Source: Ryuthela nishihirai
Taxonomy: Eukaryota > Arthropoda > Arachnida > Araneae > Heptathelidae
NCBI GenBank assembly: GCA_038380435.1
Contig: JAWZYU010000729.1
Coordinates: forward strand, 16,001-80,000
Length of the DNA: 64,000 nt
Reading direction: 5' to 3'
The number at the start of each line of letters is the position of its first letter. Position 1 is the first letter of the stretch. The notes under the pieces were generated by a model. It ran no database searches. It had not been told where the DNA came from and saw only the letters and a program-made list of their open reading frames with translations. Position numbers and translations under genes: made by a program. Below, one piece after another: positions 25,327 through 41,034 of the stretch.

Positions 25327-27723
25327 ATGCCCCCAGACCCAAACAAGCCCACCAAAATGCCTGACGACTCCAACACGCGCACCGAAATATCTCGTCATAA
25401 AAACCCCCACAAAAACGCCCCAGGACCCCAACACACCCAACAAAACACCCGAAACCCAAACACACTCACCGAAACGCCCCCAGAACCAAACATGCCGACC
25501 AAAAAGGCCTCAGGACCCGAACACGCCGAACAAAACGCCTCAGACAAAACAAGCCCACCAAAACGCCCCAGGACTCCAACACGTGCACCAAAACGCCCCA
25601 GAACCCCAACACGCCCAACAAAACTCCCCAGACCCAAACACGCTCACCGAAACGCCCCCAGACCCAAACACACCCACCAAAACGCCCCAGTCCCAAACAC
25701 GCCCAACAAAATATTCCCCCACACCAGCCTACCAAAACGCCACCAGACCCAAACATGGCCACCAAAAAGGCCCCAGGATCCGAACATGCCGACCAAAACG
25801 CCCCAGAACCAAACAAGCCCACCAAAATGCCCGACTCCAACACGCGCACCGAAACACCTCGTCATAAAAACGCCCACCAAAACGCCCCAGGGCCCAACAC
25901 GCCCAACAAAATACCCCAGACCCAAACACGCTCACTGAAACGCCCCCAGACCCAAACACGCCCACCAAAACGCCCCCAGTCGCAAACACGCCCAACAAAA
26001 CATTCCCCCAGATCAACCTACGAAAACGCCCTCAGACACAAACATGCTCACAAAAAGTCCCTAGGACCCGAACACGCCGAGTGAAATGCCCCCAGACACA
26101 AACATGCTCACAAAAAGTCCCTAGGACCCGAACACGCCGAGTGAAATGCCCCCAGACCCAAACAAGCCCACCAAAATGCCTGACGACTCCAACACGCGCA
26201 CCGAAATATCTCGTCATAAAAACCCCCACAAAAACGCCCCAGGACCCCAACACACCCAACAAAACACCCGAGACCCAAACACACTCACCGAAACGCCCCC
26301 AGAACCAAACATGCCGACCAAAAAGGCCTCAGGACCCGAACACGCCGAACAAAACGCCTCAGACAAAACAAGCCCACCAAAACGCCCCAGGACTCCAACA
26401 CGTGCACCAAAACGCCCCAGAACCCCAACACGCCCAACAAAACTCCCCAGACCCAAACACGCTCACCGAAACGCCCCCAGACCCAAACACACCCACCAAA
26501 ACGCCCCAGTCCCAAACACGCCCAACAAAATATTCCCCCACACCAGCCTACCAAAACGCCACCAGACCCAAACATGGCCACCAAAAAGGCCCCAGGATCC
26601 GAACATGCCGACCAAAACGCCCCAGAACCAAACAAGCCCACCAAAATGCCCGACTCCAACACGCGCACCGAAACACCTCGTCATAAAAACGCCCACCAAA
26701 ACGCCCCAGGGCCCAACACGCCCAACAAAACACCCCAGACCCAAACACGCTCACTGAAACGCCCCCAGACCCAAACACGCCCACCAAAACGCCCCCAGTC
26801 CCAAACACGCCCAACAAAACATTCCCCCAGATCAGCCTACGAAAACGCCCCCAGACACAAACATGCTCACAAAAAGTCCCTAGGACCCGAACACGCCGAG
26901 TGAAATGCCCCCAGACCCAAACAAGCCCACCAGAATGCCTGACGACTCCAACACGCGCACCGAAATATCTCGTCATAAAAACCCCCACAAAAACGCCCCA
27001 GGACCCCAACACACCCAACAAAACACCCGAGACCCAAACACACTCACCGAAACGCCCCCAGAACCAAACATGCCGACCAAAAAGGCCTCAGGACCCGAAC
27101 ACGCCGAACAAAACGCCTCAGACAAAACAAGCCCACCAAAACGCCCCAGGACTCCAACACGTGCACCAAAACGCCCCAGAACCCCAACACGCCCAACAAA
27201 ACTCCCCAGACCCAAACACGCTCACCGAAACGCCCCCAGACCCAAACACACCCACCAAAACGCCCCAGTCCGAAACACGCCCAACAAAATATTCCCCCAC
27301 ACCAGCCTACCAAAACGCCACCAGACCCAAACATGGCCACCAAAAAGGCCCCAGGATCCGAACATGCCGACCAAAACGCCCCAGAACCAAACAAGCCCAC
27401 CAAAATGCCCGACTCCAACACGCGCACCGAAACACCTCGTCATAAAAACGCCCACCAAAACGCCCCAGGGCCCAACACGCCCAACAAAATACCCCAGACC
27501 CAAACACGCTCACTGAAACGCCCCCAGACCCAAACACGCCCACCAAAACGCCCCCAGTCGCAAACACGCCCAACAAAACATTCCCCCAGATCAACCTACG
27601 AAAACGCCCTCAGACACAAACATGCTCACAAAAAGTCCCTAGGACCCGAACACGCCGAGTGAAATGCCCCCAGACACAAACATGCTCACAAAAAGTCCCT
27701 AGGACCCGAACACGCCGAGTGAA
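25327..27723. repeat. 819, 759, 819
   Basis: Units start at 25327, 26146 and 26905. The middle unit is another K/D mosaic like that at 15106. Confidence 0.94.
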
Positions 27724-29066
27724 ATGCCCCCAGACCCAAACAAGCCCACCAAAATGCCTGACGACTCCAACACGCGCACCGAAATATCTCGTCATAAAAA
27801 CCCCCACAAAAACGCCCCAGGACCCCAACACACCCAACAAAACACCCGAAACCCAAACACACTCACCGAAACGCCCCCAGAACCAAACATGCCGACCAAA
27901 AAGGCCTCAGGACCCGAACACGCCGAACAAAACGCCTCAGACAAAACAAGCCCACCAAAACGCCCCAGGACTCCAACACGTGCACCAAAACGCCCCAGAA
28001 CCCCAACACGCCCAACAAAACTCCCCAGACCCAAACACGCTCACCGAAACGCCCCCAGACCCAAACACACCCACCAAAACGCCCCAGTCCGAAACACGCC
28101 CAACAAAATATTCCCCCACACCAGCCTACCAAAACGCCACCAGACCCAAACATGGCCACCAAAAAGGCCCCAGGATCCGAACATGCCGACCAAAACGCCC
28201 CAGAACCAAACAAGCCCACCAAAATGCCCGACTCCAACACGCGCACCGAAACACCTCGTCATAAAAACGCCCACCAAAACGCCCCAGGGCCCAACACGCC
28301 CAACAAAACACCCCAGACCCAAACACGCTCACTGAAACGCCCCAGACCCCAACACACCCAACAAAACACCCGAGACCCAAACACGCTCACCGAAACGCCC
28401 CCAGAACCAAACATGCCGACCAAAAAGGCCTCAGGACCCGAACACGCCGAACAAAACGCCTCAGACAAAACAAGCCCACCAAAACGCCCCAGGACTCCAA
28501 CACGTGCACCAAAACGCCCCAGAACCCCAACACGCCCAACAAAACTCCCCAGACCCAAACACGCTCACCGAAACGCCCCCAGACCCAAACACACCCACCA
28601 AAACGCCCCAGTCCGAAACACGCCCAACAAAATATTCCCCCACACCAGCCTACCAAAACGCCACCAGACCCAAACATGGCCACCAAAAAGGCCCCAGGAT
28701 CCGAACATGCCGACCAAAACGCCCCAGAACCAAACAAGCCCACCAAAATGCCCGACTCCAACACGCGCACCGAAACACCTCGTCATAAAAACGCCCACCA
28801 AAACGCCCCAGGGCCCAACACGCCCAACAAAATACCCCAGACCCAAACACGCTCACTGAAACGCCCCCAGACCCAAACACGCCCACCAAAACGCCCCCAG
28901 TCGCAAACACGCCCAACAAAACATTCCCCCAGATCAACCTACGAAAACGCCCTCAGACACAAACATGCTCACAAAAAGTCCCTAGGACCCGAACACGCCG
29001 AGTGAAATGCCCCCAGACACAAACATGCTCACAAAAAGTCCCTAGGACCCGAACACGCCGAGTGAA
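27724..29066. repeat. 524+819 pair
   Basis: Deletion junction near 28341. Both betas carry AGTCCG, unlike most pairs where only the second does. Confidence 0.94.
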
Positions 29067-32000
29067 ATGCCCCCAGACCCAAACAAGCCCACCAAAATGC
29101 CTGACGACTCCAACACGCGCACCGAAATATCTCGTCATAAAAACCCCCACAAAAACGCCCCAGGACCCCAACACACCCAACAAAACACCCGAAACCCAAA
29201 CACACTCACCGAAACGCCCCCAGAACCAAACATGCCGACCAAAAAGGCCTCAGGACCCGAACACGCCGAACAAAACGCCTCAGACAAAACAAGCCCACCA
29301 AAACGCCCCAGGACTCCAACACGTGCACCAAAACGCCCCAGAACCCCAACACGCCCAACAAAACTCCCCAGACCCAAACACGCTCACCGAAACGCCCCCA
29401 GACCCAAACACACCCACCAAAACGCCCCAGTCCCAAACACGCCCAACAAAATATTCCCCCACACCAGCCTACCAAAACGCCACCAGACCCAAACATGGCC
29501 ACCAAAAAGGCCCCAGGATCCGAACATGCCGACCAAAACGCCCCAGAACCAAACAAGCCCACCAAAATGCCCGACTCCAACACGCGCACCGAAACACCTC
29601 GTCATAAAAACGCCCACCAAAACGCCCCAGGGCCCAACACGCCCAACAAAACACCCCAGACCCAAACACGCTCACTGAAACGCCCCCAGACCCAAACACG
29701 CCCACCAAAACGCCCCCAGTCCCAAACACGCCCAACAAAACATTCCCCCAGATCAGCCTACGAAAACGCCCCCAGACACAAACATGCTCACAAAAAGTCC
29801 CTAGGACCCGAACACGCCGAGTGAAATGCCCCCAGACCCAAACAAGCCCACCAGAATGCCTGACGACTCCAACACGCGCACCGAAATATCTCGTCATAAA
29901 AACCCCCACAAAAACGCCCCAGGACCCCAACACACCCAACAAAACACCCGAGACCCAAACACACTCACCGAAACGCCCCCAGAACCAAACATGCCGACCA
30001 AAAAGGCCTCAGGACCCGAACACGCCGAACAAAACGCCTCAGACAAAACAAGCCCACCAAAACGCCCCAGGACTCCAACACGTGCACCAAAACGCCCCAG
30101 AACCCCAACACGCCCAACAAAACTCCCCAGACCCAAACACGCTCACCGAAACGCCCCCAGACCCAAACACACCCACCAAAACGCCCCAGTCCGAAACACG
30201 CCCAACAAAATATTCCCCCACACCAGCCTACCAAAACGCCACCAGACCCAAACATGGCCACCAAAAAGGCCCCAGGATCCGAACATGCCGACCAAAACGC
30301 CCCAGAACCAAACAAGCCCACCAAAATGCCCGACTCCAACACGCGCACCGAAACACCTCGTCATAAAAACGCCCACCAAAACGCCCCAGGGCCCAACACG
30401 CCCAACAAAACACCCCAGACCCAAACACGCTCACTGAAACGCCCCCAGACCCAAACACGCCCACCAAAACGCCCCCAGTCCCAAACACGCCCAACAAAAC
30501 ATTCCCCCAGATCAGCCTACGAAAACGCCCCCAGACACAAACATGCTCACAAAAAGTCCCTAGGACCCGAACACGCCGAGTGAAATGCCCCCAGACCCAA
30601 ACAAGCCCACCAGAATGCCTGACGACTCCAACACGCGCACCGAAATATCTCGTCATAAAAACCCCCACAAAAACGCCCCAGGACCCCAACACACCCAACA
30701 AAACACCCGAGACCCAAACACACTCACCGAAACGCCCCCAGAACCAAACATGCCGACCAAAAAGGCCTCAGGACCCGAACACGCCGAACAAAACGCCTCA
30801 GACAAAACAAGCCCACCAAAACGCCCCAGGACTCCAACACGTGCACCAAAACGCCCCAGAACCCCAACACGCCCAACAAAACTCCCCAGACCCAAACACG
30901 CTCACCGAAACGCCCCCAGACCCAAACACACCCACCAAAACGCCCCAGTCCCAAACACGCCCAACAAAATATTCCCCCACACCAGCCTACCAAAACGCCA
31001 CCAGACCCAAACATGGCCACCAAAAAGGCCCCAGGATCCGAACATGCCGACCAAAACGCCCCAGAACCAAACAAGCCCACCAAAATGCCCGACTCCAACA
31101 CGCGCACCGAAACACCTCGTCATAAAAACGCCCACCAAAACGCCCCAGGGCCCAACACGCCCAACAAAACACCCCAGACCCAAACACGCTCACTGAAACG
31201 CCCCCAGACCCAAACACGCCCACCAAAACGCCCCCAGTCCCAAACACGCCCAACAAAACATTCCCCCAGATCAGCCTACGAAAACGCCCCCAGACACAAA
31301 CATGCTCACAAAAAGTCCCTAGGACCCGAACACGCCGAGTGAAATGCCCCCAGACCCAAACAAGCCCACCAGAATGCCTGACGACTCCAACACGCGCACC
31401 GAAATATCTCGTCATAAAAACCCCCACAAAAACGCCCCAGGACCCCAACACACCCAACAAAACACCCGAGACCCAAACACACTCACCGAAACGCCCCCAG
31501 AACCAAACATGCCGACCAAAAAGGCCTCAGGACCCGAACACGCCGAACAAAACGCCTCAGACAAAACAAGCCCACCAAAACGCCCCAGGACTCCAACACG
31601 TGCACCAAAACGCCCCAGAACCCCAACACGCCCAACAAAACTCCCCAGACCCAAACACGCTCACCGAAACGCCCCCAGACCCAAACACACCCACCAAAAC
31701 GCCCCAGTCCCAAACACGCCCAACAAAATATTCCCCCACACCAGCCTACCAAAACGCCACCAGACCCAAACATGGCCACCAAAAAGGCCCCAGGATCCGA
31801 ACATGCCGACCAAAACGCCCCAGAACCAAACAAGCCCACCAAAATGCCCGACTCCAACACGCGCACCGAAACACCTCGTCATAAAAACGCCCACCAAAAC
31901 GCCCCAGGGCCCAACACGCCCAACAAAACACCCCAGACCCAAACACGCTCACTGAAACGCCCCAGACCCCAACACACCCAACAAAACACCCGAGACCCAA

Positions 32001-32626
32001 ACACGCTCACCGAAACGCCCCCAGAACCAAACATGCCGACCAAAAAGGCCTCAGGACCCGAACACGCCGAACAAAACGCCTCAGACAAAACAAGCCCACC
32101 AAAACGCCCCAGGACTCCAACACGTGCACCAAAACGCCCCAGAACCCCAACACGCCCAACAAAACTCCCCAGACCCAAACACGCTCACCGAAACGCCCCC
32201 AGACCCAAACACACCCACCAAAACGCCCCAGTCCGAAACACGCCCAACAAAATATTCCCCCACACCAGCCTACCAAAACGCCACCAGACCCAAACATGGC
32301 CACCAAAAAGGCCCCAGGATCCGAACATGCCGACCAAAACGCCCCAGAACCAAACAAGCCCACCAAAATGCCCGACTCCAACACGCGCACCGAAACACCT
32401 CGTCATAAAAACGCCCACCAAAACGCCCCAGGGCCCAACACGCCCAACAAAACACCCCAGACCCAAACACGCTCACTGAAACGCCCCCAGACCCAAACAC
32501 GCCCACCAAAACGCCCCCAGTCCCAAACACGCCCAACAAAACATTCCCCCAGATCAGCCTACGAAAACGCCCCCAGACACAAACATGCTCACAAAAAGTC
32601 CCTAGGACCCGAACACGCCGAGTGAA
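29067..32626. repeat. Three 759-bp units and a 524+759 pair
   Basis: Units start at 29067, 29826, 30585 and 31344 (1,283-bp pair, junction near 31961). This run contains no 60-bp duplication. Confidence 0.94.
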
Positions 32627-35252
32627 ATGCCCCCAGACCCAAACAAGCCCACCAAAATGCCTGACGACTCCAACACGCGCACCGAAATATCTCGTCATAA
32701 AAACCCCCACAAAAACGCCCCAGGACCCCAACACACCCAACAAAACACCCGAAACCCAAACACACTCACCGAAACGCCCCCAGAACCAAACATGCCGACC
32801 AAAAAGGCCTCAGGACCCGAACACGCCGAACAAAACGCCTCAGACAAAACAAGCCCACCAAAACGCCCCAGGACTCCAACACGTGCACCAAAACGCCCCA
32901 GAACCCCAACACGCCCAACAAAACTCCCCAGACCCAAACACGCTCACCGAAACGCCCCCAGACCCAAACACACCCACCAAAACGCCCCAGTCCCAAACAC
33001 GCCCAACAAAATATTCCCCCACACCAGCCTACCAAAACGCCACCAGACCCAAACATGGCCACCAAAAAGGCCCCAGGATCCGAACATGCCGACCAAAACG
33101 CCCCAGAACCAAACAAGCCCACCAAAATGCCCGACTCCAACACGCGCACCGAAACACCTCGTCATAAAAACGCCCACCAAAACGCCCCAGGGCCCAACAC
33201 GCCCAACAAAACACCCCAGACCCAAACACGCTCACTGAAACGCCCCCAGACCCAAACACGCCCACCAAAACGCCCCCAGTCCCAAACACGCCCAACAAAA
33301 CATTCCCCCAGATCAGCCTACGAAAACGCCCCCAGACACAAACATGCTCACAAAAAGTCCCTAGGACCCGAACACGCCGAGTGAAATGCCCCCAGACCCA
33401 AACAAGCCCACCAGAATGCCTGACGACTCCAACACGCGCACCGAAATATCTCGTCATAAAAACCCCCACAAAAACGCCCCAGGACCCCAACACACCCAAC
33501 AAAACACCCGAGACCCAAACACACTCACCGAAACGCCCCCAGAACCAAACATGCCGACCAAAAAGGCCTCAGGACCCGAACACGCCGAACAAAACGCCTC
33601 AGACAAAACAAGCCCACCAAAACGCCCCAGGACTCCAACACGTGCACCAAAACGCCCCAGAACCCCAACACGCCCAACAAAACTCCCCAGACCCAAACAC
33701 GCTCACCGAAACGCCCCCAGACCCAAACACACCCACCAAAACGCCCCAGTCCCAAACACGCCCAACAAAATATTCCCCCACACCAGCCTACCAAAACGCC
33801 ACCAGACCCAAACATGGCCACCAAAAAGGCCCCAGGATCCGAACATGCCGACCAAAACGCCCCAGAACCAAACAAGCCCACCAAAATGCCCGACTCCAAC
33901 ACGCGCACCGAAACACCTCGTCATAAAAACGCCCACCAAAACGCCCCAGGGCCCAACACGCCCAACAAAACACCCCAGACCCAAACACGCTCACTGAAAC
34001 GCCCCAGACCCCAACACACCCAACAAAACACCCGAGACCCAAACACGCTCACCGAAACGCCCCCAGAACCAAACATGCCGACCAAAAAGGCCTCAGGACC
34101 CGAACACGCCGAACAAAACGCCTCAGACAAAACAAGCCCACCAAAACGCCCCAGGACTCCAACACGTGCACCAAAACGCCCCAGAACCCCAACACGCCCA
34201 ACAAAACTCCCCAGACCCAAACACGCTCACCGAAACGCCCCCAGACCCAAACACACCCACCAAAACGCCCCAGTCCCAAACACGCCCAACAAAATATTCC
34301 CCCACACCAGCCTACCAAAACGCCACCAGACCCAAACATGGCCACCAAAAAGGCCCCAGGATCCGAACATGCCGACCAAAACGCCCCAGAACCAAACAAG
34401 CCCACCAAAATGCCCGACTCCAACACGCGCACCGAAACACCTCGTCATAAAAACGCCCACCAAAACGCCCCAGGGCCCAACACGCCCAACAAAACACCCC
34501 AGACCCAAACACGCTCACTGAAACGCCCCAGACCCCAACACACCCAACAAAACACCCGAGACCCAAACACGCTCACCGAAACGCCCCCAGAACCAAACAT
34601 GCCGACCAAAAAGGCCTCAGGACCCGAACACGCCGAACAAAACGCCTCAGACAAAACAAGCCCACCAAAACGCCCCAGGACTCCAACACGTGCACCAAAA
34701 CGCCCCAGAACCCCAACACGCCCAACAAAACTCCCCAGACCCAAACACGCTCACCGAAACGCCCCCAGACCCAAACACACCCACCAAAACGCCCCAGTCC
34801 GAAACACGCCCAACAAAATATTCCCCCACACCAGCCTACCAAAACGCCACCAGACCCAAACATGGCCACCAAAAAGGCCCCAGGATCCGAACATGCCGAC
34901 CAAAACGCCCCAGAACCAAACAAGCCCACCAAAATGCCCGACTCCAACACGCGCACCGAAACACCTCGTCATAAAAACGCCCACCAAAACGCCCCAGGGC
35001 CCAACACGCCCAACAAAATACCCCAGACCCAAACACGCTCACTGAAACGCCCCCAGACCCAAACACGCCCACCAAAACGCCCCCAGTCGCAAACACGCCC
35101 AACAAAACATTCCCCCAGATCAACCTACGAAAACGCCCTCAGACACAAACATGCTCACAAAAAGTCCCTAGGACCCGAACACGCCGAGTGAAATGCCCCC
35201 AGACACAAACATGCTCACAAAAAGTCCCTAGGACCCGAACACGCCGAGTGAA
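32627..35252. repeat. 759, then 524+524+819
   Basis: The 759-bp unit runs 32627-33385. The compound 33386-35252 has two adjacent deletion junctions, near 34003 and 34527, exactly 524 bp apart. This is the first place two 524-bp units lie next to each other. Confidence 0.94.
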
Positions 35253-38200
35253 ATGCCCCCAGACCCAAACAAGCCCACCAAAATGCCTGACGACTCCAAC
35301 ACGCGCACCGAAATATCTCGTCATAAAAACCCCCACAAAAACGCCCCAGGACCCCAACACACCCAACAAAACACCCGAAACCCAAACACACTCACCGAAA
35401 CGCCCCCAGAACCAAACATGCCGACCAAAAAGGCCTCAGGACCCGAACACGCCGAACAAAACGCCTCAGACAAAACAAGCCCACCAAAACGCCCCAGGAC
35501 TCCAACACGTGCACCAAAACGCCCCAGAACCCCAACACGCCCAACAAAACTCCCCAGACCCAAACACGCTCACCGAAACGCCCCCAGACCCAAACACACC
35601 CACCAAAACGCCCCAGTCCCAAACACGCCCAACAAAATATTCCCCCACACCAGCCTACCAAAACGCCACCAGACCCAAACATGGCCACCAAAAAGGCCCC
35701 AGGATCCGAACATGCCGACCAAAACGCCCCAGAACCAAACAAGCCCACCAAAATGCCCGACTCCAACACGCGCACCGAAACACCTCGTCATAAAAACGCC
35801 CACCAAAACGCCCCAGGGCCCAACACGCCCAACAAAACACCCCAGACCCAAACACGCTCACTGAAACGCCCCAGACCCCAACACACCCAACAAAACACCC
35901 GAGACCCAAACACGCTCACCGAAACGCCCCCAGAACCAAACATGCCGACCAAAAAGGCCTCAGGACCCGAACACGCCGAACAAAACGCCTCAGACAAAAC
36001 AAGCCCACCAAAACGCCCCAGGACTCCAACACGTGCACCAAAACGCCCCAGAACCCCAACACGCCCAACAAAACTCCCCAGACCCAAACACGCTCACCGA
36101 AACGCCCCCAGACCCAAACACACCCACCAAAACGCCCCAGTCCGAAACACGCCCAACAAAATATTCCCCCACACCAGCCTACCAAAACGCCACCAGACCC
36201 AAACATGGCCACCAAAAAGGCCCCAGGATCCGAACATGCCGACCAAAACGCCCCAGAACCAAACAAGCCCACCAAAATGCCCGACTCCAACACGCGCACC
36301 GAAACACCTCGTCATAAAAACGCCCACCAAAACGCCCCAGGGCCCAACACGCCCAACAAAATACCCCAGACCCAAACACGCTCACTGAAACGCCCCCAGA
36401 CCCAAACACGCCCACCAAAACGCCCCCAGTCGCAAACACGCCCAACAAAACATTCCCCCAGATCAACCTACGAAAACGCCCTCAGACACAAACATGCTCA
36501 CAAAAAGTCCCTAGGACCCGAACACGCCGAGTGAAATGCCCCCAGACACAAACATGCTCACAAAAAGTCCCTAGGACCCGAACACGCCGAGTGAAATGCC
36601 CCCAGACCCAAACAAGCCCACCAAAATGCCTGACGACTCCAACACGCGCACCGAAATATCTCGTCATAAAAACCCCCACAAAAACGCCCCAGGACCCCAA
36701 CACACCCAACAAAACACCCGAAACCCAAACACACTCACCGAAACGCCCCCAGAACCAAACATGCCGACCAAAAAGGCCTCAGGACCCGAACACGCCGAAC
36801 AAAACGCCTCAGACAAAACAAGCCCACCAAAACGCCCCAGGACTCCAACACGTGCACCAAAACGCCCCAGAACCCCAACACGCCCAACAAAACTCCCCAG
36901 ACCCAAACACGCTCACCGAAACGCCCCCAGACCCAAACACACCCACCAAAACGCCCCAGTCCCAAACACGCCCAACAAAATATTCCCCCACACCAGCCTA
37001 CCAAAACGCCACCAGACCCAAACATGGCCACCAAAAAGGCCCCAGGATCCGAACATGCCGACCAAAACGCCCCAGAACCAAACAAGCCCACCAAAATGCC
37101 CGACTCCAACACGCGCACCGAAACACCTCGTCATAAAAACGCCCACCAAAACGCCCCAGGGCCCAACACGCCCAACAAAACACCCCAGACCCAAACACGC
37201 TCACTGAAACGCCCCCAGACCCAAACACGCCCACCAAAACGCCCCCAGTCCCAAACACGCCCAACAAAACATTCCCCCAGATCAGCCTACGAAAACGCCC
37301 CCAGACACAAACATGCTCACAAAAAGTCCCTAGGACCCGAACACGCCGAGTGAAATGCCCCCAGACCCAAACAAGCCCACCAGAATGCCTGACGACTCCA
37401 ACACGCGCACCGAAATATCTCGTCATAAAAACCCCCACAAAAACGCCCCAGGACCCCAACACACCCAACAAAACACCCGAGACCCAAACACACTCACCGA
37501 AACGCCCCCAGAACCAAACATGCCGACCAAAAAGGCCTCAGGACCCGAACACGCCGAACAAAACGCCTCAGACAAAACAAGCCCACCAAAACGCCCCAGG
37601 ACTCCAACACGTGCACCAAAACGCCCCAGAACCCCAACACGCCCAACAAAACTCCCCAGACCCAAACACGCTCACCGAAACGCCCCCAGACCCAAACACA
37701 CCCACCAAAACGCCCCAGTCCCAAACACGCCCAACAAAATATTCCCCCACACCAGCCTACCAAAACGCCACCAGACCCAAACATGGCCACCAAAAAGGCC
37801 CCAGGATCCGAACATGCCGACCAAAACGCCCCAGAACCAAACAAGCCCACCAAAATGCCCGACTCCAACACGCGCACCGAAACACCTCGTCATAAAAACG
37901 CCCACCAAAACGCCCCAGGGCCCAACACGCCCAACAAAACACCCCAGACCCAAACACGCTCACTGAAACGCCCCAGACCCCAACACACCCAACAAAACAC
38001 CCGAGACCCAAACACGCTCACCGAAACGCCCCCAGAACCAAACATGCCGACCAAAAAGGCCTCAGGACCCGAACACGCCGAACAAAACGCCTCAGACAAA
38101 ACAAGCCCACCAAAACGCCCCAGGACTCCAACACGTGCACCAAAACGCCCCAGAACCCCAACACGCCCAACAAAACTCCCCAGACCCAAACACGCTCACC

Positions 38201-39456
38201 GAAACGCCCCCAGACCCAAACACACCCACCAAAACGCCCCAGTCCGAAACACGCCCAACAAAATATTCCCCCACACCAGCCTACCAAAACGCCACCAGAC
38301 CCAAACATGGCCACCAAAAAGGCCCCAGGATCCGAACATGCCGACCAAAACGCCCCAGAACCAAACAAGCCCACCAAAATGCCCGACTCCAACACGCGCA
38401 CCGAAACACCTCGTCATAAAAACGCCCACCAAAACGCCCCAGGGCCCAACACGCCCAACAAAATACCCCAGACCCAAACACGCTCACTGAAACGCCCCCA
38501 GACCCAAACACGCCCACCAAAACGCCCCCAGTCGCAAACACGCCCAACAAAACATTCCCCCAGATCAACCTACGAAAACGCCCTCAGACACAAACATGCT
38601 CACAAAAAGTCCCTAGGACCCGAACACGCCGAGTGAAATGCCCCCAGACACAAACATGCTCACAAAAAGTCCCTAGGACCCGAACACGCCGAGTGAAATG
38701 CCCCCAGACCCAAACAAGCCCACCAAAATGCCTGACGACTCCAACACGCGCACCGAAATATCTCGTCATAAAAACCCCCACAAAAACGCCCCAGGACCCC
38801 AACACACCCAACAAAACACCCGAAACCCAAACACACTCACCGAAACGCCCCCAGAACCAAACATGCCGACCAAAAAGGCCTCAGGACCCGAACACGCCGA
38901 ACAAAACGCCTCAGACAAAACAAGCCCACCAAAACGCCCCAGGACTCCAACACGTGCACCAAAACGCCCCAGAACCCCAACACGCCCAACAAAACTCCCC
39001 AGACCCAAACACGCTCACCGAAACGCCCCCAGACCCAAACACACCCACCAAAACGCCCCAGTCCCAAACACGCCCAACAAAATATTCCCCCACACCAGCC
39101 TACCAAAACGCCACCAGACCCAAACATGGCCACCAAAAAGGCCCCAGGATCCGAACATGCCGACCAAAACGCCCCAGAACCAAACAAGCCCACCAAAATG
39201 CCCGACTCCAACACGCGCACCGAAACACCTCGTCATAAAAACGCCCACCAAAACGCCCCAGGGCCCAACACGCCCAACAAAACACCCCAGACCCAAACAC
39301 GCTCACTGAAACGCCCCCAGACCCAAACACGCCCACCAAAACGCCCCCAGTCCCAAACACGCCCAACAAAACATTCCCCCAGATCAGCCTACGAAAACGC
39401 CCCCAGACACAAACATGCTCACAAAAAGTCCCTAGGACCCGAACACGCCGAGTGAA
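35253..39456. repeat. Two tandem 2,102-bp blocks, each 524+819+759
   Basis: Blocks are 35253-37354 and 37355-39456. They differ at the start haplotype (K/N in the first, R/D in the second). The second matches the blocks near 3127 and 21882. Confidence 0.94.
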
Positions 39457-41034
39457 ATGCCCCCAGACCCAAACAAGCCCACCAGAATGCCTGACGACTC
39501 CAACACGCGCACCGAAATATCTCGTCATAAAAACCCCCACAAAAACGCCCCAGGACCCCAACACACCCAACAAAACACCCGAGACCCAAACACACTCACC
39601 GAAACGCCCCCAGAACCAAACATGCCGACCAAAAAGGCCTCAGGACCCGAACACGCCGAACAAAACGCCTCAGACAAAACAAGCCCACCAAAACGCCCCA
39701 GGACTCCAACACGTGCACCAAAACGCCCCAGAACCCCAACACGCCCAACAAAACTCCCCAGACCCAAACACGCTCACCGAAACGCCCCCAGACCCAAACA
39801 CACCCACCAAAACGCCCCAGTCCGAAACACGCCCAACAAAATATTCCCCCACACCAGCCTACCAAAACGCCACCAGACCCAAACATGGCCACCAAAAAGG
39901 CCCCAGGATCCGAACATGCCGACCAAAACGCCCCAGAACCAAACAAGCCCACCAAAATGCCCGACTCCAACACGCGCACCGAAACACCTCGTCATAAAAA
40001 CGCCCACCAAAACGCCCCAGGGCCCAACACGCCCAACAAAATACCCCAGACCCAAACACGCTCACTGAAACGCCCCCAGACCCAAACACGCCCACCAAAA
40101 CGCCCCCAGTCGCAAACACGCCCAACAAAACATTCCCCCAGATCAACCTACGAAAACGCCCTCAGACACAAACATGCTCACAAAAAGTCCCTAGGACCCG
40201 AACACGCCGAGTGAAATGCCCCCAGACACAAACATGCTCACAAAAAGTCCCTAGGACCCGAACACGCCGAGTGAAATGCCCCCAGACCCAAACAAGCCCA
40301 CCAAAATGCCTGACGACTCCAACACGCGCACCGAAATATCTCGTCATAAAAACCCCCACAAAAACGCCCCAGGACCCCAACACACCCAACAAAACACCCG
40401 AAACCCAAACACACTCACCGAAACGCCCCCAGAACCAAACATGCCGACCAAAAAGGCCTCAGGACCCGAACACGCCGAACAAAACGCCTCAGACAAAACA
40501 AGCCCACCAAAACGCCCCAGGACTCCAACACGTGCACCAAAACGCCCCAGAACCCCAACACGCCCAACAAAACTCCCCAGACCCAAACACGCTCACCGAA
40601 ACGCCCCCAGACCCAAACACACCCACCAAAACGCCCCAGTCCCAAACACGCCCAACAAAATATTCCCCCACACCAGCCTACCAAAACGCCACCAGACCCA
40701 AACATGGCCACCAAAAAGGCCCCAGGATCCGAACATGCCGACCAAAACGCCCCAGAACCAAACAAGCCCACCAAAATGCCCGACTCCAACACGCGCACCG
40801 AAACACCTCGTCATAAAAACGCCCACCAAAACGCCCCAGGGCCCAACACGCCCAACAAAACACCCCAGACCCAAACACGCTCACTGAAACGCCCCCAGAC
40901 CCAAACACGCCCACCAAAACGCCCCCAGTCCCAAACACGCCCAACAAAACATTCCCCCAGATCAGCCTACGAAAACGCCCCCAGACACAAACATGCTCAC
41001 AAAAAGTCCCTAGGACCCGAACACGCCGAGTGAA
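39457..41034. repeat. 819 and 759 units
   Basis: Units start at 39457 (R/D, AGTCCG beta) and 40276 (K/N, AGTCCC beta). These are the last units before beta'-containing units appear. Confidence 0.94.
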
